A stretch of 64,000 nucleotides of DNA from contig NC_057316.1 of the NCBI RefSeq assembly GCF_000687475.1, positions 5,580,001-5,644,000 of the forward strand. Reading direction: 5' to 3'. The position numbers and the translations under genes were made by a program. Below the pieces are notes generated by a model, which worked only from the letters and a program-made list of their open reading frames with translations, had not been told where the DNA came from and made no database searches. Each line of letters opens with the position of its first letter. Position 1 is the first letter of the stretch. Below, piece after piece: positions 45,583 through 58,834 of this stretch. Source of the DNA: Ustilaginoidea virens (Eukaryota > Ascomycota > Sordariomycetes > Hypocreales > Clavicipitaceae).

Positions 45583-48500
45583 CTATAGGGATTGCAGCCC
45601 TAATAGCTGCCAAAATATGGGGAATTTCGGGCTTAGAAGTGGTTTAGTAAGTCCATCCGCAGGCATATCTGTCGTAGGTAAATAAGATATTTTTACCAGG
45701 CCGGCTTGGGCCTTCTTACGTATATACCGGAATTTAAGCAAGGTATACTTAGTGCGGGCATGCTGATTTGGGTCATTTGCGTTAGAAATAGACCCTTAGT
45801 TATCGCAGTATAGTAGTATCGGGCATTAAATATCGACCTAGATTTCTTTAAATAAATTAGATATCCATTCCACTTCGCGAAGCGCCTTAACTATTACATC
45901 AGACTCGGCTTCAAGCATTAATAAAACTACAGTCGAAGACCATTTTGACCTCTAGCTAATAGGTCCACTATTCAAGGTAGTAAGATAACCACTAGTGGAC
46001 TTCGAAGTCAGCCGGCACCCAGCAAAATCGCTGTCAGAAAATGCAGCTAATACTACGGTAGCTTTAGCGGCTTGGTAACGGTAACAAATGGCTATATTTG
46101 CCGTAATAGCTAAGTAGCGAAAAGCGCCCTTAGCAGCATTAAGCTGTATAGTGGAAGCCTATTGCATATATCGTGACAGGTATTATATTAGAAAGGCAAG
46201 GTCAGGTCTTAACATCATTATTAACCACATCGATGTCCCTACTAGCTGCTAGAATAAGTATTAATTACTAGCATCTAGCGGCGTATTATCAGCCTTAGCA
46301 AGTATACCGGGCTGTAGCGGGATTAAATGCGGTCGTACGTCCTTAAGGTTAAACTTCTCAAGGACTTCCGCAATAAATTGCGATTAGTGCAGCCATAATA
46401 GGCCCTTTTCTCTATCCCTAATGATCTACACTCCTAGAAAGAAGGAGGCAGGTCCTCGGTCTTCTATAGTATAAACCTTATAGAACTTGGCCTTAAGCTG
46501 GTCAATATAGCTAAGGTCTAGACCGATAATCAAACAGACATCCATATAGGTCACAATAAAGGTATACGTTCCTTTATTATAGAAGACGGCAGTATCAGAA
46601 AGTAACGGCTTAAAACCCTCTTGCACTAGAAGGTCTTTTAACCGTAACTGCCACTCGCGAGGGCCTTATTTTAGCCCATATAAGGCTTTCTTCAATAGTA
46701 TAACCTATAATGCAGAGGGGTTATATCCAACCTTAGTAAGCAAGGCTAGAAGTCATTGACGCTACAGGTCAGACCATAAGGCTAGGTTAGGTAAGAGTAG
46801 GCTTTCTGCAAATTCTAGAAAACCAGCTGGAATCTCCATATAAATCATCTCCAGTAGTTCACTATTTAGAAAGGCACTAATAAAGTCGATCTGCTCTATT
46901 TCCTAGTTATTTACAGCAGTAAGAGTAAGGATAATCCTCTATATTAGTGGGATCAAAGTAAAGGCATAGGTCTCCATAAAGTCTTGCCTAAATACCTACA
47001 TAAAGCCTTTAACAACTAATCATGCCTTATATTTAACCGGGTTATTATTCGCATCTTTCTTAACGCGAAAAATAGGCCGGTTACGCAATATTTTCCTACT
47101 AGTAGGAATACTAGTCTTAGGAATAAATTAGAAGATATTTAAATCGATTAATTACTCGAATTCCGAAAATAAGGCTTTAACCCAGCTATCCTTATATGGG
47201 TTATATAAGACTTCCTTCTAGCTATTAGGCACACCTTCTGGGGCCTATTTTGCAGCCTTTACCTTATAGTAGATATCGTGCATTTGTTAGTAAAAGGCAT
47301 AGGAAGGGTGGAAATCCTATATAGGAGCCTCTAGGGGGCTGCCTAGGTATCCGAAAATCTGGTCGTTTTTCGGCTGGGTAGGTGGGAAAGCACCCTATTA
47401 GTCAGTCTATAGGTCAGACTATTAGTCAGTCTATAGGTCCAAAAGTGACCTATAGTATCTATAACCTAGGATACCTTATATATCTCGTATCTATAGTATT
47501 CTTCCTCGAATTCTACCCCTAGTAGCCCTAACCTAGTATAGCTAAATAGGCACCTTTTCTGATACTTAAAACATTTTCTCCCACGGTCTCTCATTTAAGG
47601 CGATATCTAGACTCTCGAATTTTAGATATTCTAATATAGGCAGCGTTTTATTATAGGGAAATACTATATTTACTAGGAAGCCGGGCGAAAAGGCAGAATC
47701 TATTATATCGGAAAGTCGCAGAAAATCAGTATGTATAGGGCTTTAAGATTCGGACTATTAAAAATTTGTTATATGGGGCAAGTCAGAATTTTCACTTATA
47801 TAGGTCATACCCACTTTTGTAACGGATTCGGAAAATCTCTAAGATTGAGATTCCTAGTAATAAAAGCTTTCTGCATTTCCTAGCATTTACAGCCTTTTTA
47901 TATGGGAAAAGGGCGCATTTTCCTTAGCCGGTAAAAGCAGACCGTCTTGCCTAAGCTGAAAAGCTAAGTTAGGCTAAAGCGATTTAGAATCGAAAGACAG
48001 CGAATTGCTAAAAAATATTGCAGAGTACTATAGCGGGCCAATTAGTGGTAGGCCCACTGGTTATGGCAGGCCCATTAGTTGTAGTAAGCCCGCTGATTAT
48101 AGTAGATCCGTATGCTATATTAGGCCCATTAGTTATAGTGGGCCCGTGGGCTATATTGGATCTATAGCCTGTGGTAGGCCTGTGCCCTCGGCTAAGCCTA
48201 AAATAGGCATATTTAAGCGAGGCGACTTCTAAATAGGCTCTTCTAGAGCAATTTAGTCGATATTTACCCCCTCTAAATTAAAAGGCGGTTAGAAATCAAA
48301 AGTGCCCTCTAGGCCACTTAAAATAAGGCCTATACCTTCATTTTGGTAGGTGAAAGTAATAAAAGAGGTCTTAGTGACGACCCAGCGATATGAGATATAG
48401 ATAAGGTAGGTGCCATTACCTAGTATAGCTAGTAACCTACCTGACTCGGTCCGGGGGGCCAGCTTATAGCTAATGACCCGTTTTTCTAGAGGGATTAACA

Positions 48501-51312
48501 CCTCTATAGCCGCACTAATAGCCCTAAAGCTAATAAGGTCGGGTAGGTAGTAGTACGTAATTTCCAGAAAATCCTTCTTTAATTCCTCGAAAGGTAATAA
48601 GAAATAGTTTAAGACTACTATTAGATTTACTAAGGTAGTAATACTAAGAATCACTATAGACCAAAAGTAAGAAGGTAACCGAGACTAAAGCATAATAGCT
48701 CTAAGTCGGTCAACGATAACCCATATAGAGCATTCTACTAACCCATTTTGCTTATAAATGTAAGGGGAAGAGGTTAAAAAATCTATACCCTTAAAAGCTA
48801 GCCAGGCTATAATAATATTATTAATTTCCTTGCTACTATTATAGTGGAATTCAACAGCTGATTTACCGTAGCGATTCCTAAGACCTTAGAAGAACCCCTA
48901 TAATACTAGGAATACCGTAGGTCCTTCTTTATTAGGTAGTAAATGTACCCAACGGAAGCGTGATTTCCGGTCAACTAAGATGAGGCAAATAGGGCGTTTA
49001 TTATATAGTAGAGGGTTAATTTAGAAGATATCGCCCTCTATAATATCCAAACAATATATAGGGTCTGGTATAGCCCTTGATATAAAACGCCGAACTGATT
49101 TTGCCCTTTTACAGGCGATATAGTTAAAATCAGAATCCTTTACCTTACTAAGATCAGGTAACCCTATGGTTGATATATAGGTTTTCTTTAAAAGTTGGAT
49201 TCCGATATACCCAAGCCGGATATACCAAAGTCCGGCTAGTAATAGTAGCTTTTAATATTCTATATCAGCAGCTGGTATTATGACTGGGGCTGGGTTGAGG
49301 GTGACCGGGGCCCTCTGTGGTAGTTGGGCTGTATTAGGAATAGCAGCCTCTATTGGTACTACCGAAAAACTAAGACTAGCTAGTAGGTTAGCTTGCGAAT
49401 TAGCTAGTAGATTAGCTTGCGAATTAGCTAATAGAAGGTCCGAGTCAGCTAGTAGGGTAGGTAAATCCTCTAGCAGGGGATATTCCTCGTATTCTTCTAG
49501 GTTAGCTAGGGCAGGTAATTCGACCGAGATACTATATAAAGCCGGTTAGCTAGTATGGTGTAAAAACGGCGAATCTACCCCTTTTTATTATAAAAAGAAG
49601 CCATACTTCTTAAAATCAAGAAGCCTAATGCACTTATTATTGCTATTAACTAGGCTTTAGCCCTAAATACTGCTACGATTTAAATAGTATTTAACGCTGC
49701 TAAAGATATTAATATCAAAAGCTGGTATAAAGAGGGCGTTAGTAAGCTCTAAGGTGCCCTACTGAGGTAGGTTGGTGGCCTATAGCACGGTAAAACGCGC
49801 TATGCCCCACCTATTAGGCTTGATTGGGCCACTACTTATGCTAATAACTAGTCTATTTCCGGTATAGTATTGGAAGTAGGTAAAGTGCTTTTTATCGTTA
49901 ATAATATATACCGTAGAACTAGTATCGTAGAGTAAAGAATCTATTAGCGTTTTCCTACCGGATTGTGCACTATAGCTAGTAGCTAGAAATTGCATATATT
50001 CGCGGTCTTAGAAGGAAGAATAGGCTGTCTCACTAGGTGTAAGATTTAGAGTATTATAATTCCCTAGTATAAAGGAATTAATAGTCTTTTCCTTTTCGTC
50101 AGTCTTTTATAAGGTATCTACTTTATTAGCTAAATCTTTCTTTTCTTTATTCTTCTTCTTATTTTCCGGCTTGCCTTATATAGCTAAAGAAGACCCTTAT
50201 TAGGTAGAAGACCCCTGTTTCTTTTTGTTGGCATTAGTGGTAGTGTTTTTACCACCCTTACTAGTATTATTACTAACTGGCTTGCTACTATTGCTATTAG
50301 TAGCGGCACCCTTGACCTTTGCGAGGTAGGTAGTAGCCCTTACTACTGATGACCCTTTAATACGTTATTCTTCCAGTAAATCAACTATATAAAATTGCAG
50401 GTTAATATTTAATATATTTCCCTAAGTATAGGCGATTCTCATTATTATACGGTACCGTTCTGCCTACTGAAAAAAGACCCCTTCTACAGCATATAAATAC
50501 TAGCTAATTTAGTCGAAAGGTTGTATATAGGAGCCTAAAATTTGCAACCTAAATAGGTAGCTATTAAAGGAGGCATTAAAAGATTCCAAGGTACCCTTAT
50601 AGCCTGTAAAATTTAGTTGATAGAAGGCAGGGTATAGGTGGGTCCGCTATACGTCTAATAAGTGAGAATACTATTTGGTAAGTAACGTAAAGGCTGACTC
50701 TAGGTCAGTACACCAATTAATAGCGGCAGCTAGTCCTTTTATGCAACTATTCTTAATAAGTAATAGTAAAAGTGCTTGCTCTAAATTATTAAATTTACTA
50801 GCAATAGAAAGATCTTCAATAAATTTAGCGATATTAAGTGCCCTAAGTTGAATTATAAGGGCCTGTTTCTATTAATCGAAATTAGATACCCCCCTTAGCT
50901 TTTAGGATTCCTAGAATCCATTAGCTATTTTGGCTAGTTCCTTAATAGCTATAGCGCTAACTTGGCTGCTAATACTAGATAGGACCGGCAGGGGTTGCTG
51001 CTAGGCTTTAGGTAGTAATAGTAGGTTATTTCCTTTGCCTATAGGGGTTTGGAAGGTATCCACATCCATTATATCCTAGGATAGTAGGCTAGCAGCAGGC
51101 TTGATTAGTCTGTCTATTAAGGTGCCCACCTTATCAGCCAAAAAATCGATTTTAGAGTTCATTCGATTAAATTTATAACTAAATTCTTTTCTTATTTCCT
51201 ATTAGTCTTCCCTAAGCTAGGCAATTTCCTAGTTATTATCAGATTCTTCTACCTCTGCTATATTAGGGACTTAGTAGCCTGGGTTATTAGTAGGAATGTT
51301 CTGACTAGCCAT
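45583..51312 (-). pseudogene. B2 gag-pol, full length but heavily mutated
   Basis: ATG at 51312-51310 opens MASQNIPTNN; the family stop is at 45583-45585. The protease region reads LLYDTSSTVYI (about 49905-49940) where DTGS is expected. Integrase 3' region is open at 48654-48289 (EVLIPLEKRVISYKLAPRTESGRLL). The reverse transcriptase fragment 46626-46426 has FIVTYMDVCLIIG for the YVDD block and ASFFLGV. Dozens of TAG/TAA codons, nearly all explained by Gln or Trp codons. Not functional. Confidence 0.8.
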
Positions 51313-51610
51313 TATAGGAAGAGAAAAGGTGCCGGAAAGTCTTAAAAATACAAAGAAAATCAAGACTGAAAATCTAGATAAAACTAGAAGAAAGCTGCAT
51401 TAAAGAATAACCTTAGAAAATCCTTAGAAAAATCCTATTAAAAAGGATATATTTGCAGCTTAGTGTAGTAGCTGGGTTCCTAAATCTAGGATAATTAGTC
51501 CCTTACTACAGATTAGTAATATCGTTAGTTAGATTTCTAGGAGGTTAGCTGCTAAATGCATTAAAATCCTAAGTTAGCATAAAAAGTCTTAAGCTAGAAG
51601 CCTTAAGACA

Positions 51611-51624
51611 CCGGGCTCATAACC
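51611..51624 (-). other. Primer binding site of B2
   Basis: GGTTATGAGCCCGG on the minus strand, adjacent to the 5' LTR; intact form of the half tRNA-iMet complement. Confidence 0.75.
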
Positions 51625-52350
51625 TATTGCAAAATGGTGATTCAGAACACTATTGGAAATATACTAGATACCGACAGTAGCATATAAGGCATTACAGAAT
51701 AAAACAAAGAGCTGGTTAAAGATTTAAAGCGCACAAGAGGTTGACCAGAGCAAAGATGTTAGGGAAATCTAATTCTAATTATTAGTGATTATTCTAGCTA
51801 GAAAGAGGGAATTTTAGGCATATTTCTACCATCTTGAAGAAGTGGTTAAAAATAATGAAAAACCGCAAAAAATAGCGAAAAACCCAACGAAAAGTCGGTC
51901 TGCCCAACCGTGCCCAGTCTGTGCCCAATATCCTACCCAGTGCCTACCCAATGCCTACCCAACCAAGCCAGTGGCTTGTAGCGGTGTGCCGGATGCCCTA
52001 TAACAGCCTGCCGTACGGGCCGGAAGCCCTATATCGGTCTGCCGTAAAGGCGCGGTGTAGCGGGTGACTGTATGTAGAAGGCCGAAAGTACTAATTTGCC
52101 CATTTGGTAATCCCGTAGAAATGCGCCGCCTATTGTGGGCCCTGTAGCCCACTGTGACCGGCCGCTGTGGCCGGATGTGGGTCGCTGTACCGGTGCCGTG
52201 ACCGGCGCTGTGGCCCACTATAATCGGCGTTGTGGGGCGCTGTGCCCCACCATAGCGCCTGGTATAGCCACCGCGATATCTCAACGCAGAAACGTCGTAT
52301 GGTGGCGAGACCAGTACCAAAATACAGCTAAAAAGGCGCTGATTTCAACA
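51625..52350 (-). repeat. 5' LTR of B2
   Basis: 726 bp. The outer end is TTTCAACA, then GTAGG. Shows many one-way C-to-T and G-to-A changes relative to the 3' LTR in its first 180 bp. Hairpin array at about 52137-52254. Confidence 0.92.
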
Positions 52351-55300
52351 GTAGGTAAATAGGTAATTTTAACCAAGCCCAGCTGGGCTTGCTCCCTAAT
52401 ATACCGGAATTTTAATAGCGTATGCTTAGTGCGAGCGTGCTGATTAGGGTCGTTAGAATTTGAAATGGAGCCCTGGTTATCGCAGTATAGCGGTATAGGG
52501 CGTAAAATATCAATTTCTAGCTCCTTATAAAGGTTAGAAAGCCACTATACCTCGCGGATAGTCTCAAGTAATACATCAGATTCAGCTTCTAAAGTAGATA
52601 GCACTACTAAAGAGGCTCGCTTAGAACGCCAGCTAATAGGACCACTATTAATAGTAGTCAGGAAGCCTCCAGTAGATTTAGAGGTTTCTTTACAGCCAGC
52701 AAAGTCGCTATCAGAATAAGCGGCTATAATAGGCTGTTGGTTGCTTTTAGTAGCACTAAAGCAAATAGCTAGGTTCTCAGTGCCTTTAAGGTAACTAAAG
52801 CTGCCTTTTGCAGCATTTAGATGCACATTAGTTGCTTTCGACATAAACCGAGAAAGGTATTGGATAGGAAATGCTAGGTCGGGTCTAATCATCATCATAA
52901 GCCACATTATAGTGCCAGTAAGGCTCTGATAAAGGCTCTGATCAGTAGGGCTAAGATCTTTTCCACTAGATTCATTTAGAATCCCTAGTTGAAGTGGAAT
53001 AAGCTAAGGTTTAGTATCCTGTAAGCCGAATTTAGCTAAGACCTCTGCTATAAATTGGGCTTGGTGTAGCCACAATAGACCTTCTTTCCTATTTCGTATA
53101 ATTTATACGCCTAGGAAGAAGGAAGCCGGACCGCAGTCTTCTATAGCATAGACCTTATAAAATTTTCTTTTTAGCTGGTTAATATAAGTTATATTTGGAC
53201 CAACTAATAGGCAATCGTCAACATAGGTAACGATAAAGGTGCTAGTTTGCTTATTATAAAAGACGGCAGCATCAGAAGCTAAAGGTAAAAAACCTTCACT
53301 AGAAATTAGGTCTTTTAGCCGGTGTTGCCATTCGCGGGGTGCTTGTTTTAGCCCGTATAGGGCCTTCTTTAGTAAAATAGCTTGCTTAATAGAGGGATTA
53401 AAGCCGGCTTCTTTAAGTAAAGTTAATAGCCGTTGCCGTTAAATATCAGACCAAAGCTTGCTATCAGTTAGCAATAAGCTCTCTGTAAATTCAAGAAATC
53501 CATCAGGAATATCCATATAAATAGTCTCAGAAAGTTCGCTATTTAGGAAGGCGCCTATAAAGTCGATCTGCTCTATTTCCCAATTATTACTAGCAGCTAA
53601 AGCCAGTATAACCCTCTAGGTAGGTGGGATAGAGATAGAAGCATAAGTATGCTGGAAGTCCTTTCCTTCGACTTGCATAAAGCCCTTAACAACTAATCTA
53701 GCCTTATATTTTATAGGCTGATTATTAGCATCCTTTTTAACCCGAAAAACAGGCCTATTGCGTATAATTTTCCTATCAATAGGAACGCTAGACTTAGGAA
53801 TAAATTGGAAGACTTTAGTATCCAAAAGCTGCTCAAATTCCTTAAATAGTGCCTTTATCCAAAGGTCTTTCTCAGGGCTTCGTAGCAGATCCTTCCAGCT
53901 ATTAGGCGTGCCATCAGGGGCCTTTTTAGCTAGCTTACGCTTAGCTGCATAGCAGGAATCCCATATCAGGTGATATAAATCCTGATTAGGGAATAAGTCG
54001 GTAGGGCTGGTAGGGTTGGTAGGGCTAGCAGGGCCAGCAGGGCCAGTAAGGTCGGTAGGATTAAGGCTAGTAAGGATATCTATAAGGTCATCCTTTGCAG
54101 TAGCCGGGGACTGAAGTATATTAGTAGAGTCCGGCATGCTTTCTAGGTCATCCGGTATAACATTAGTATTATTAATGTTAGTAAGGTTAGTAGGGTCAGA
54201 AATGCTTTCTAGGTCATCCAGTAAAATAGCAGGTTCTTTACTGCTAGATACCCCCTCTGAACCTATATTTTGCCCTCTATGAAAGTCTCCTTCTAGACCA
54301 CTAGAAATAGGGCCTATACCTTCATTTTGGTGGATAAAGGTAATAAAAGTTGTTTTAGTAACAACCTTCTTCTTTAGAAGGTAGACTAGGTAAGTATTAT
54401 TACCTAGAGTGGCAAGGAGCCTACCAGGCTCGGTACGGGGCGCTAATTTACGGCTTTTTACACGCTTTTCGTGTGGTATAAGCACTTCAATAGCTGCTCC
54501 AATGGCCCTAAGGTTAATAAGATCAGGGTAGTGCTCCGGCGTAATATGGTCATAATCCTTTAATAGCTCCTAATAGGGGCTAAAAGGTCTATTAGTAACA
54601 GCTGTTATATTTACTAGCATAACAACGCCAGTAATTACAGCAGACCAGAGGTTAGATGGAAGCCTTGACCAGGCCATAGTAGCACGTAGCCTATCAGCTA
54701 TAACCCTAATGGACCGCTCAGCTAGGCCGTTCTGTTCGTGAATATAAGGGCAAGAGGTATTAAAAGCTATACCCTATTCGACAAGCCAATCACTAAGCAT
54801 TTTATTGATTTCATTTCCACCATCATAGTGGGATTCAACAGGCGTTTTACCATATCTGACCTGTAGGCTCTATATAAAGCTCTGTAATGCTTTAAAAACA
54901 ACAGTGCCTTCCCTATTAGGCAGTAAGTAAAGCCAACGGAATCGGGATTTTCTATCCACTAATATAAGGGCAACAGGTCGTTTATTGTATGGTGTGGGTG
55001 ATATAGCAAAAGTATCACCTTCTATAATATCTAGGCATTTAGCTGGATTAGGTATCGCATCTTTAGAAGGTCTTCTAACCTTCTTAGCCTGTATACAGGC
55101 TAGGCAGCGAAAATCAGCATCTTTAACCTTATTAAGGTTAGGCAGACCAGGGGTATTAGCACAGGTCTTTTTAAGTAGCTGAATACCTATATGCCCTAGC
55201 CATACATGCCAAATGCCGGCTAATTGTAATAGCTTCTGATATTCTGTATCAGCAGCTATAGGGGCAGAAGTAGGGCTAGTAGCTACTACGGGATTTTCGC

Positions 55301-57140
55301 TAGTTGTAATAGCGGGATTTTCGCTAGTCGTAATAGCGGGAGAGTTAGTAGTAGGGCTAGTAGCCTCTACAGGTTCCTTACTAGTTGCAGTAGTAGGAAC
55401 GGGGGTAATGGTGGTATCTAGAGGATCACTATAATCAGCAGGGTTAGTAGGGCTAGGGACCTCTACTGTTATACTATTAGTAATAGTATAATGGCTACAA
55501 GGTTGATGTAGTAGTGGTATGTCTATTCCTTTCTGTGGAAGGAAAAAGCCGTATTTTTCGAAGTTAAAAATGCCGATGCATTTACGGCTTGCTGACCAAA
55601 GCTGATTTTTAATTAGTACCCCTTTAGCGGCATAGTGCTTTACACCGCTAATGATGTTAATATCCAAGGCAGGAATATATAGTGTATTCTTAAGCTCTAT
55701 AATACCCCATTTGGTAGGATTAACGCCCTATAGCACAGTAAATCGTGCTGTGCCCCAACCAGTAGGGGAAATAGGGCCACCACCAGTAGTAATTATCAGC
55801 TTATCATCCTTCTCAAAATAGTGAAAAGTGGTGAAATGCTTCTTATTATTAACAATATGACAAGTGGAGCCTGTATCATAAAGGAGGGCATCCTTAGGGG
55901 TCCTACCGCCTGATTTAGCACTATAGCTTATATCAGTGGATGTAGTGGAAGAAGAATAAGATATATTAGTATCCTAGGTATTATAGTTGCCTATAATAAA
56001 GGCCTCAACGTCTTGCTGATTGCTACTAGAGTCCTGTTTCTTCTTCTATTGCTGCTTCTTTTTCCTATTATTAGTAGAATTATTCTTGCTATTATTAGTA
56101 GAAGCGGTATTAGTAGACCCTTTATTCTTAGAGTCTTTAGAAGCCTTAAGCTGCTTAGGGTTATTATTAGCAGCTACTTTATTAGACCCTTTAGAACGCT
56201 ATTCTTCTAGTAGGTCAACCATAAAATACTGGAGGTTAAATTTGCTGCTATTAATAACGCCCTGGGCGCTATATGCCTTAATCATAGAGCGTTGGCGTTC
56301 CGTCCAGCGGGTAAATACCCCCTCTACAGCCCAAAGGTACTAGTTAACTTGGTCGAAAGAGTCAATCTTAGAACCTAGAATTCTAAGGCGAGAAATATAG
56401 CTATTAAATTCGCTGTTAAAAGCCTCTAAAGTGCCTTTATAACCGGTAAATATAAGGGTGTGAAAGGTAGGATATAAATGTGCCCGCTGTACTTCTGGTG
56501 AGTGGCAATATTGGGCCACTAGCAAAAGGTAGGCTTCCTCTGGGTCATTACACCAGTCTATAGCCTCTGCAGCTTCTTCACCACAGCTATTCTTAAGCAT
56601 TAGTAGTAGAAGTGCCTGCTCAGACTCATCAAAATGCCTTGCTATAGAAGGGTCGTTAATAAAGTTAGCTATTTTAAAGGCCCTAAGTTGTATTGTAAGG
56701 GCCTGCTTCCACTGGTCGAAATTATAGGGGCTTTTTAGCTTTTGAGATTCCTTAAAGCGGTTGGCAGTCTTAGCTAATTCCTTAATAGCCCCATCACTAA
56801 TTTGGTTGGTGATAGTTGTTGGTGGCGTTGTATAAATAGGCTCTTTACCCTTATATTTTATAGGGGTAGAAGGTTGGTCGATTTCCATAACGTCAGCTTC
56901 ACTATCATTATCTTTAGTGGTAGTCTTAGTGGAAGGTCCAGCTTCAGTGGCTTTAGTAGGCTTCTTGTTAGTAGCCTGGGTAGCCTAGGTGTCGTTGTTT
57001 TGCCTACTAACTAGGCCCTGTATAAGGTCAGTTAGTATATTCATCTGGGATTTCATATCGTCCATATCTAGCTGTAGCTGTGCATTAGTATCAACTTCAG
57101 TATCGGATTCAGGGACCTTATAGGATCCTGACTCTGCCAT
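52351..57140 (-). pseudogene. A5 gag-pol: the most complete family A copy
   Basis: ATG at 57140-57138 (MAESGSYKVPESDTEVD). Gag has a coiled N-terminus and a capsid domain (open 56888-56340; FDQWKQALTIQLRAFKI, YKGTLEAFNSEF), then a basic KKKQQ segment. Protease is LLYDTGSTCHIV (about 55890-55850). Then come an EATSP repeat tract, GAG-pre-integrase (HVWLGHIG; CLAC), integrase (VDRKSRFRW; HYDGGNE; HEQNGLAERS, about 55000-54700), linker, and reverse transcriptase with YVDDCLLVG (about 53228-53205). RNase H follows to 52351. Stops are TAG, mostly for CAG. The sequence is interrupted by B2 and ends at 44673. Confidence 0.88.
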
Positions 57141-57874
57141 AGTGGGCAAAAAGGGTTTAAAAATCCGTTGAAAAATGGTGCCGATAGTTGTAAAAACAGA
57201 GGAATAACTAGCTGAATAGCTAGCAAAATAGTTGAATAACTGGTAAAATAGCCGAGTAACTAGCTAGACAGCTAGTAAATATAGTGGCTAGTAGCCTACT
57301 ATAAAAGGTAACCGCAGAATATAGCGGCAGGTCTCAATATAAAAGCACAGATGCCGTAGGCATTGTGCAAGTCCAGGAATATAGCGTTGGTGTTCAAGGT
57401 GCTTATATGGTGCCGTAATATAAAGGTGCCGTAAGTGCCGTAGGTGCCGTAGGTGCCGTAATATAAAAGGTGCCGTAAGTGCCGTACCAAAGGTGCTATA
57501 AGTGGGAGAGTATAACAGATGCCGTACAGTGCAGTAGGTATCGTGCACTAGGGAAAAAGGTGTTATATAGTGGTATAATGTAAAGGATATTACACTATAA
57601 AGTCCGTAGGTGCCGTAGGTTACGCCTAAAATAACGTAAGGTTACGCTAAAAGTGCCGTAAGGTTACGCCGTAAGTTGCCGTTAGGTACGCCGTTGATTG
57701 CCGCAGGGTAATGCCGTAGGTAACAAAGGGTAAGCCAAAGGTGATAATAGGTAAGCCAAAGTTAATAAGGGTAAGCCGAAGATACCAAAGGATAGCTATA
57801 TTAGTAGTACTAATAAGCAAAAGAGACCAAGGGATGAACACAAAAAGGTAGGGTAAAAACAAAGAAGTAAAAAC
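57141..57874 (-). other. A5 untranslated 5' leader with TACGGCACC repeats
   Basis: No ORF. Repeated GTGCCGTA (plus strand) at 57410-57490 and 57600-57720, like the A1 and A4 leaders. Confidence 0.7.
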
Positions 57875-57888
57875 CCGGGCTCATAACC
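57875..57888 (-). other. Primer binding site of A5
   Basis: GGTTATGAGCCCGG on the minus strand, directly next to the 5' LTR: the clearest family A copy of the half tRNA-iMet site. Confidence 0.8.
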
Positions 57889-58626
57889 TATTGCAATTCT
57901 CAAGGTCACTATAAAGCAAAGCCTTACTAGCTAGCTAGATGGCACAAGACTGTCTGCGACCTGTGACTTAATCTTAGTATAAATACTAGATTCTTCACTA
58001 AGTCCTAAGACTATATAAGTGCTATAAAGCAAGGCAAGTGTAAAGGCAAGGCAAATATAAGATAACCAGAAACGCAGGGAAGGTGGAAGTTAAGAGGCAT
58101 GTAGTGCATTAACAGACTCGATTGTGCTGCCTTTCTACTATCTAGAAAGAAGGGGAAAAGCTATCTTATATATACACGAAGGAGGGGTGGGCCCAGGCAT
58201 CTAAGGTAGCCAGTAAGAAAGCTCCCCGTAATACTCGCTATGCCACGTATATAATACGTCAGCAGCCCCACTATATCCAGCCTTTCCAACCACCCTAACC
58301 ACCGCACTAGTAATTAGCCATCACGCTAGTGACTAACCACCACGCTAGTGACTACCCACCACACTAGTGGACTAGCCACCACACTAGTAGGCCGCCACCA
58401 CACTAGTAGGCCCACCACGCTAATTTAGCAATGCCACACCTTTTTTAATAAGGCCTACCTTACTTGATATACAGTAAATAATCCACTGAAAATCCTAAGG
58501 TAAAAGGCAAAGGCCTAAGGTTGGTAAGACTACCGTAAGTCCAAGAGGCGGTATAAGGACTAGAAGGTCAGTAAGCCAGTAGGGCATTAGGCCAGCAGCC
58601 TAGTAGGCTACTATAGGATTTTAACA
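57889..58626 (-). repeat. 5' LTR of A5
   Basis: 738 bp, TATTGCAATT to TTTTAACA on the plus strand, then the AGTAT duplication. Differs from the 3' LTR by a handful of transitions in the parts compared, all T or A in this copy. Confidence 0.93.
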
Positions 58627-58713
58627 AGTATGCCTGCTGACGGCCTTACTAAGCCACTGCCGGGCCCTAAATTTACTCGGTTCCGCGAGTTACTAGGTCT
58701 TAGGGCCTGCTAA
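58627..58713 (+). pseudogene. A4 pol, last codons
   Basis: Resumes after A5: MPADGLTKPLPGPKFTRFRELLGLRAC-type end with stop TAA at 58711-58713. The palindrome and polypurine tract follow at about 58799-58834. Confidence 0.85.
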
Positions 58714-58834
58714 CTTACACTAATATACTTTTACTAAGGTTTTTCTTATGTTTTTCCTTAGCACTTTTTACTATATTTTCTTTCCCTATCCTTTACACGA
58801 TTAGCTTGCTACTACAGTAGCTAATCAGAGGGGG

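Larger units (their letters stand above)
44770..52350 (-). mobile_element. Copia-like LTR retrotransposon B2 (inserted in A5)
   Basis: 7581 bp, minus orientation. LTRs 44770-45495 and 51625-52350 (726 bp each). Target duplication GTAGG at 44765-44769 and 52351-52355. Same layout as B1 but with an intact gag ATG. Coding region full length with many stops. Confidence 0.93.
32226..58626 (-). mobile_element. Copia-like element A5 (inserted in A4; hosts C1 and B2)
   Basis: Minus-oriented family A element and the only one here with a full set of domains including capsid. 5' LTR 57889-58626 (738 bp). 3' LTR in two parts, 32226-32507 and 44096-44551, split by C1. Target duplication AGTAT at 32221-32225 and 58627-58631. 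B2 (44770-52350) interrupts its last codons. Own DNA is about 7.2 kb. Confidence 0.93.
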
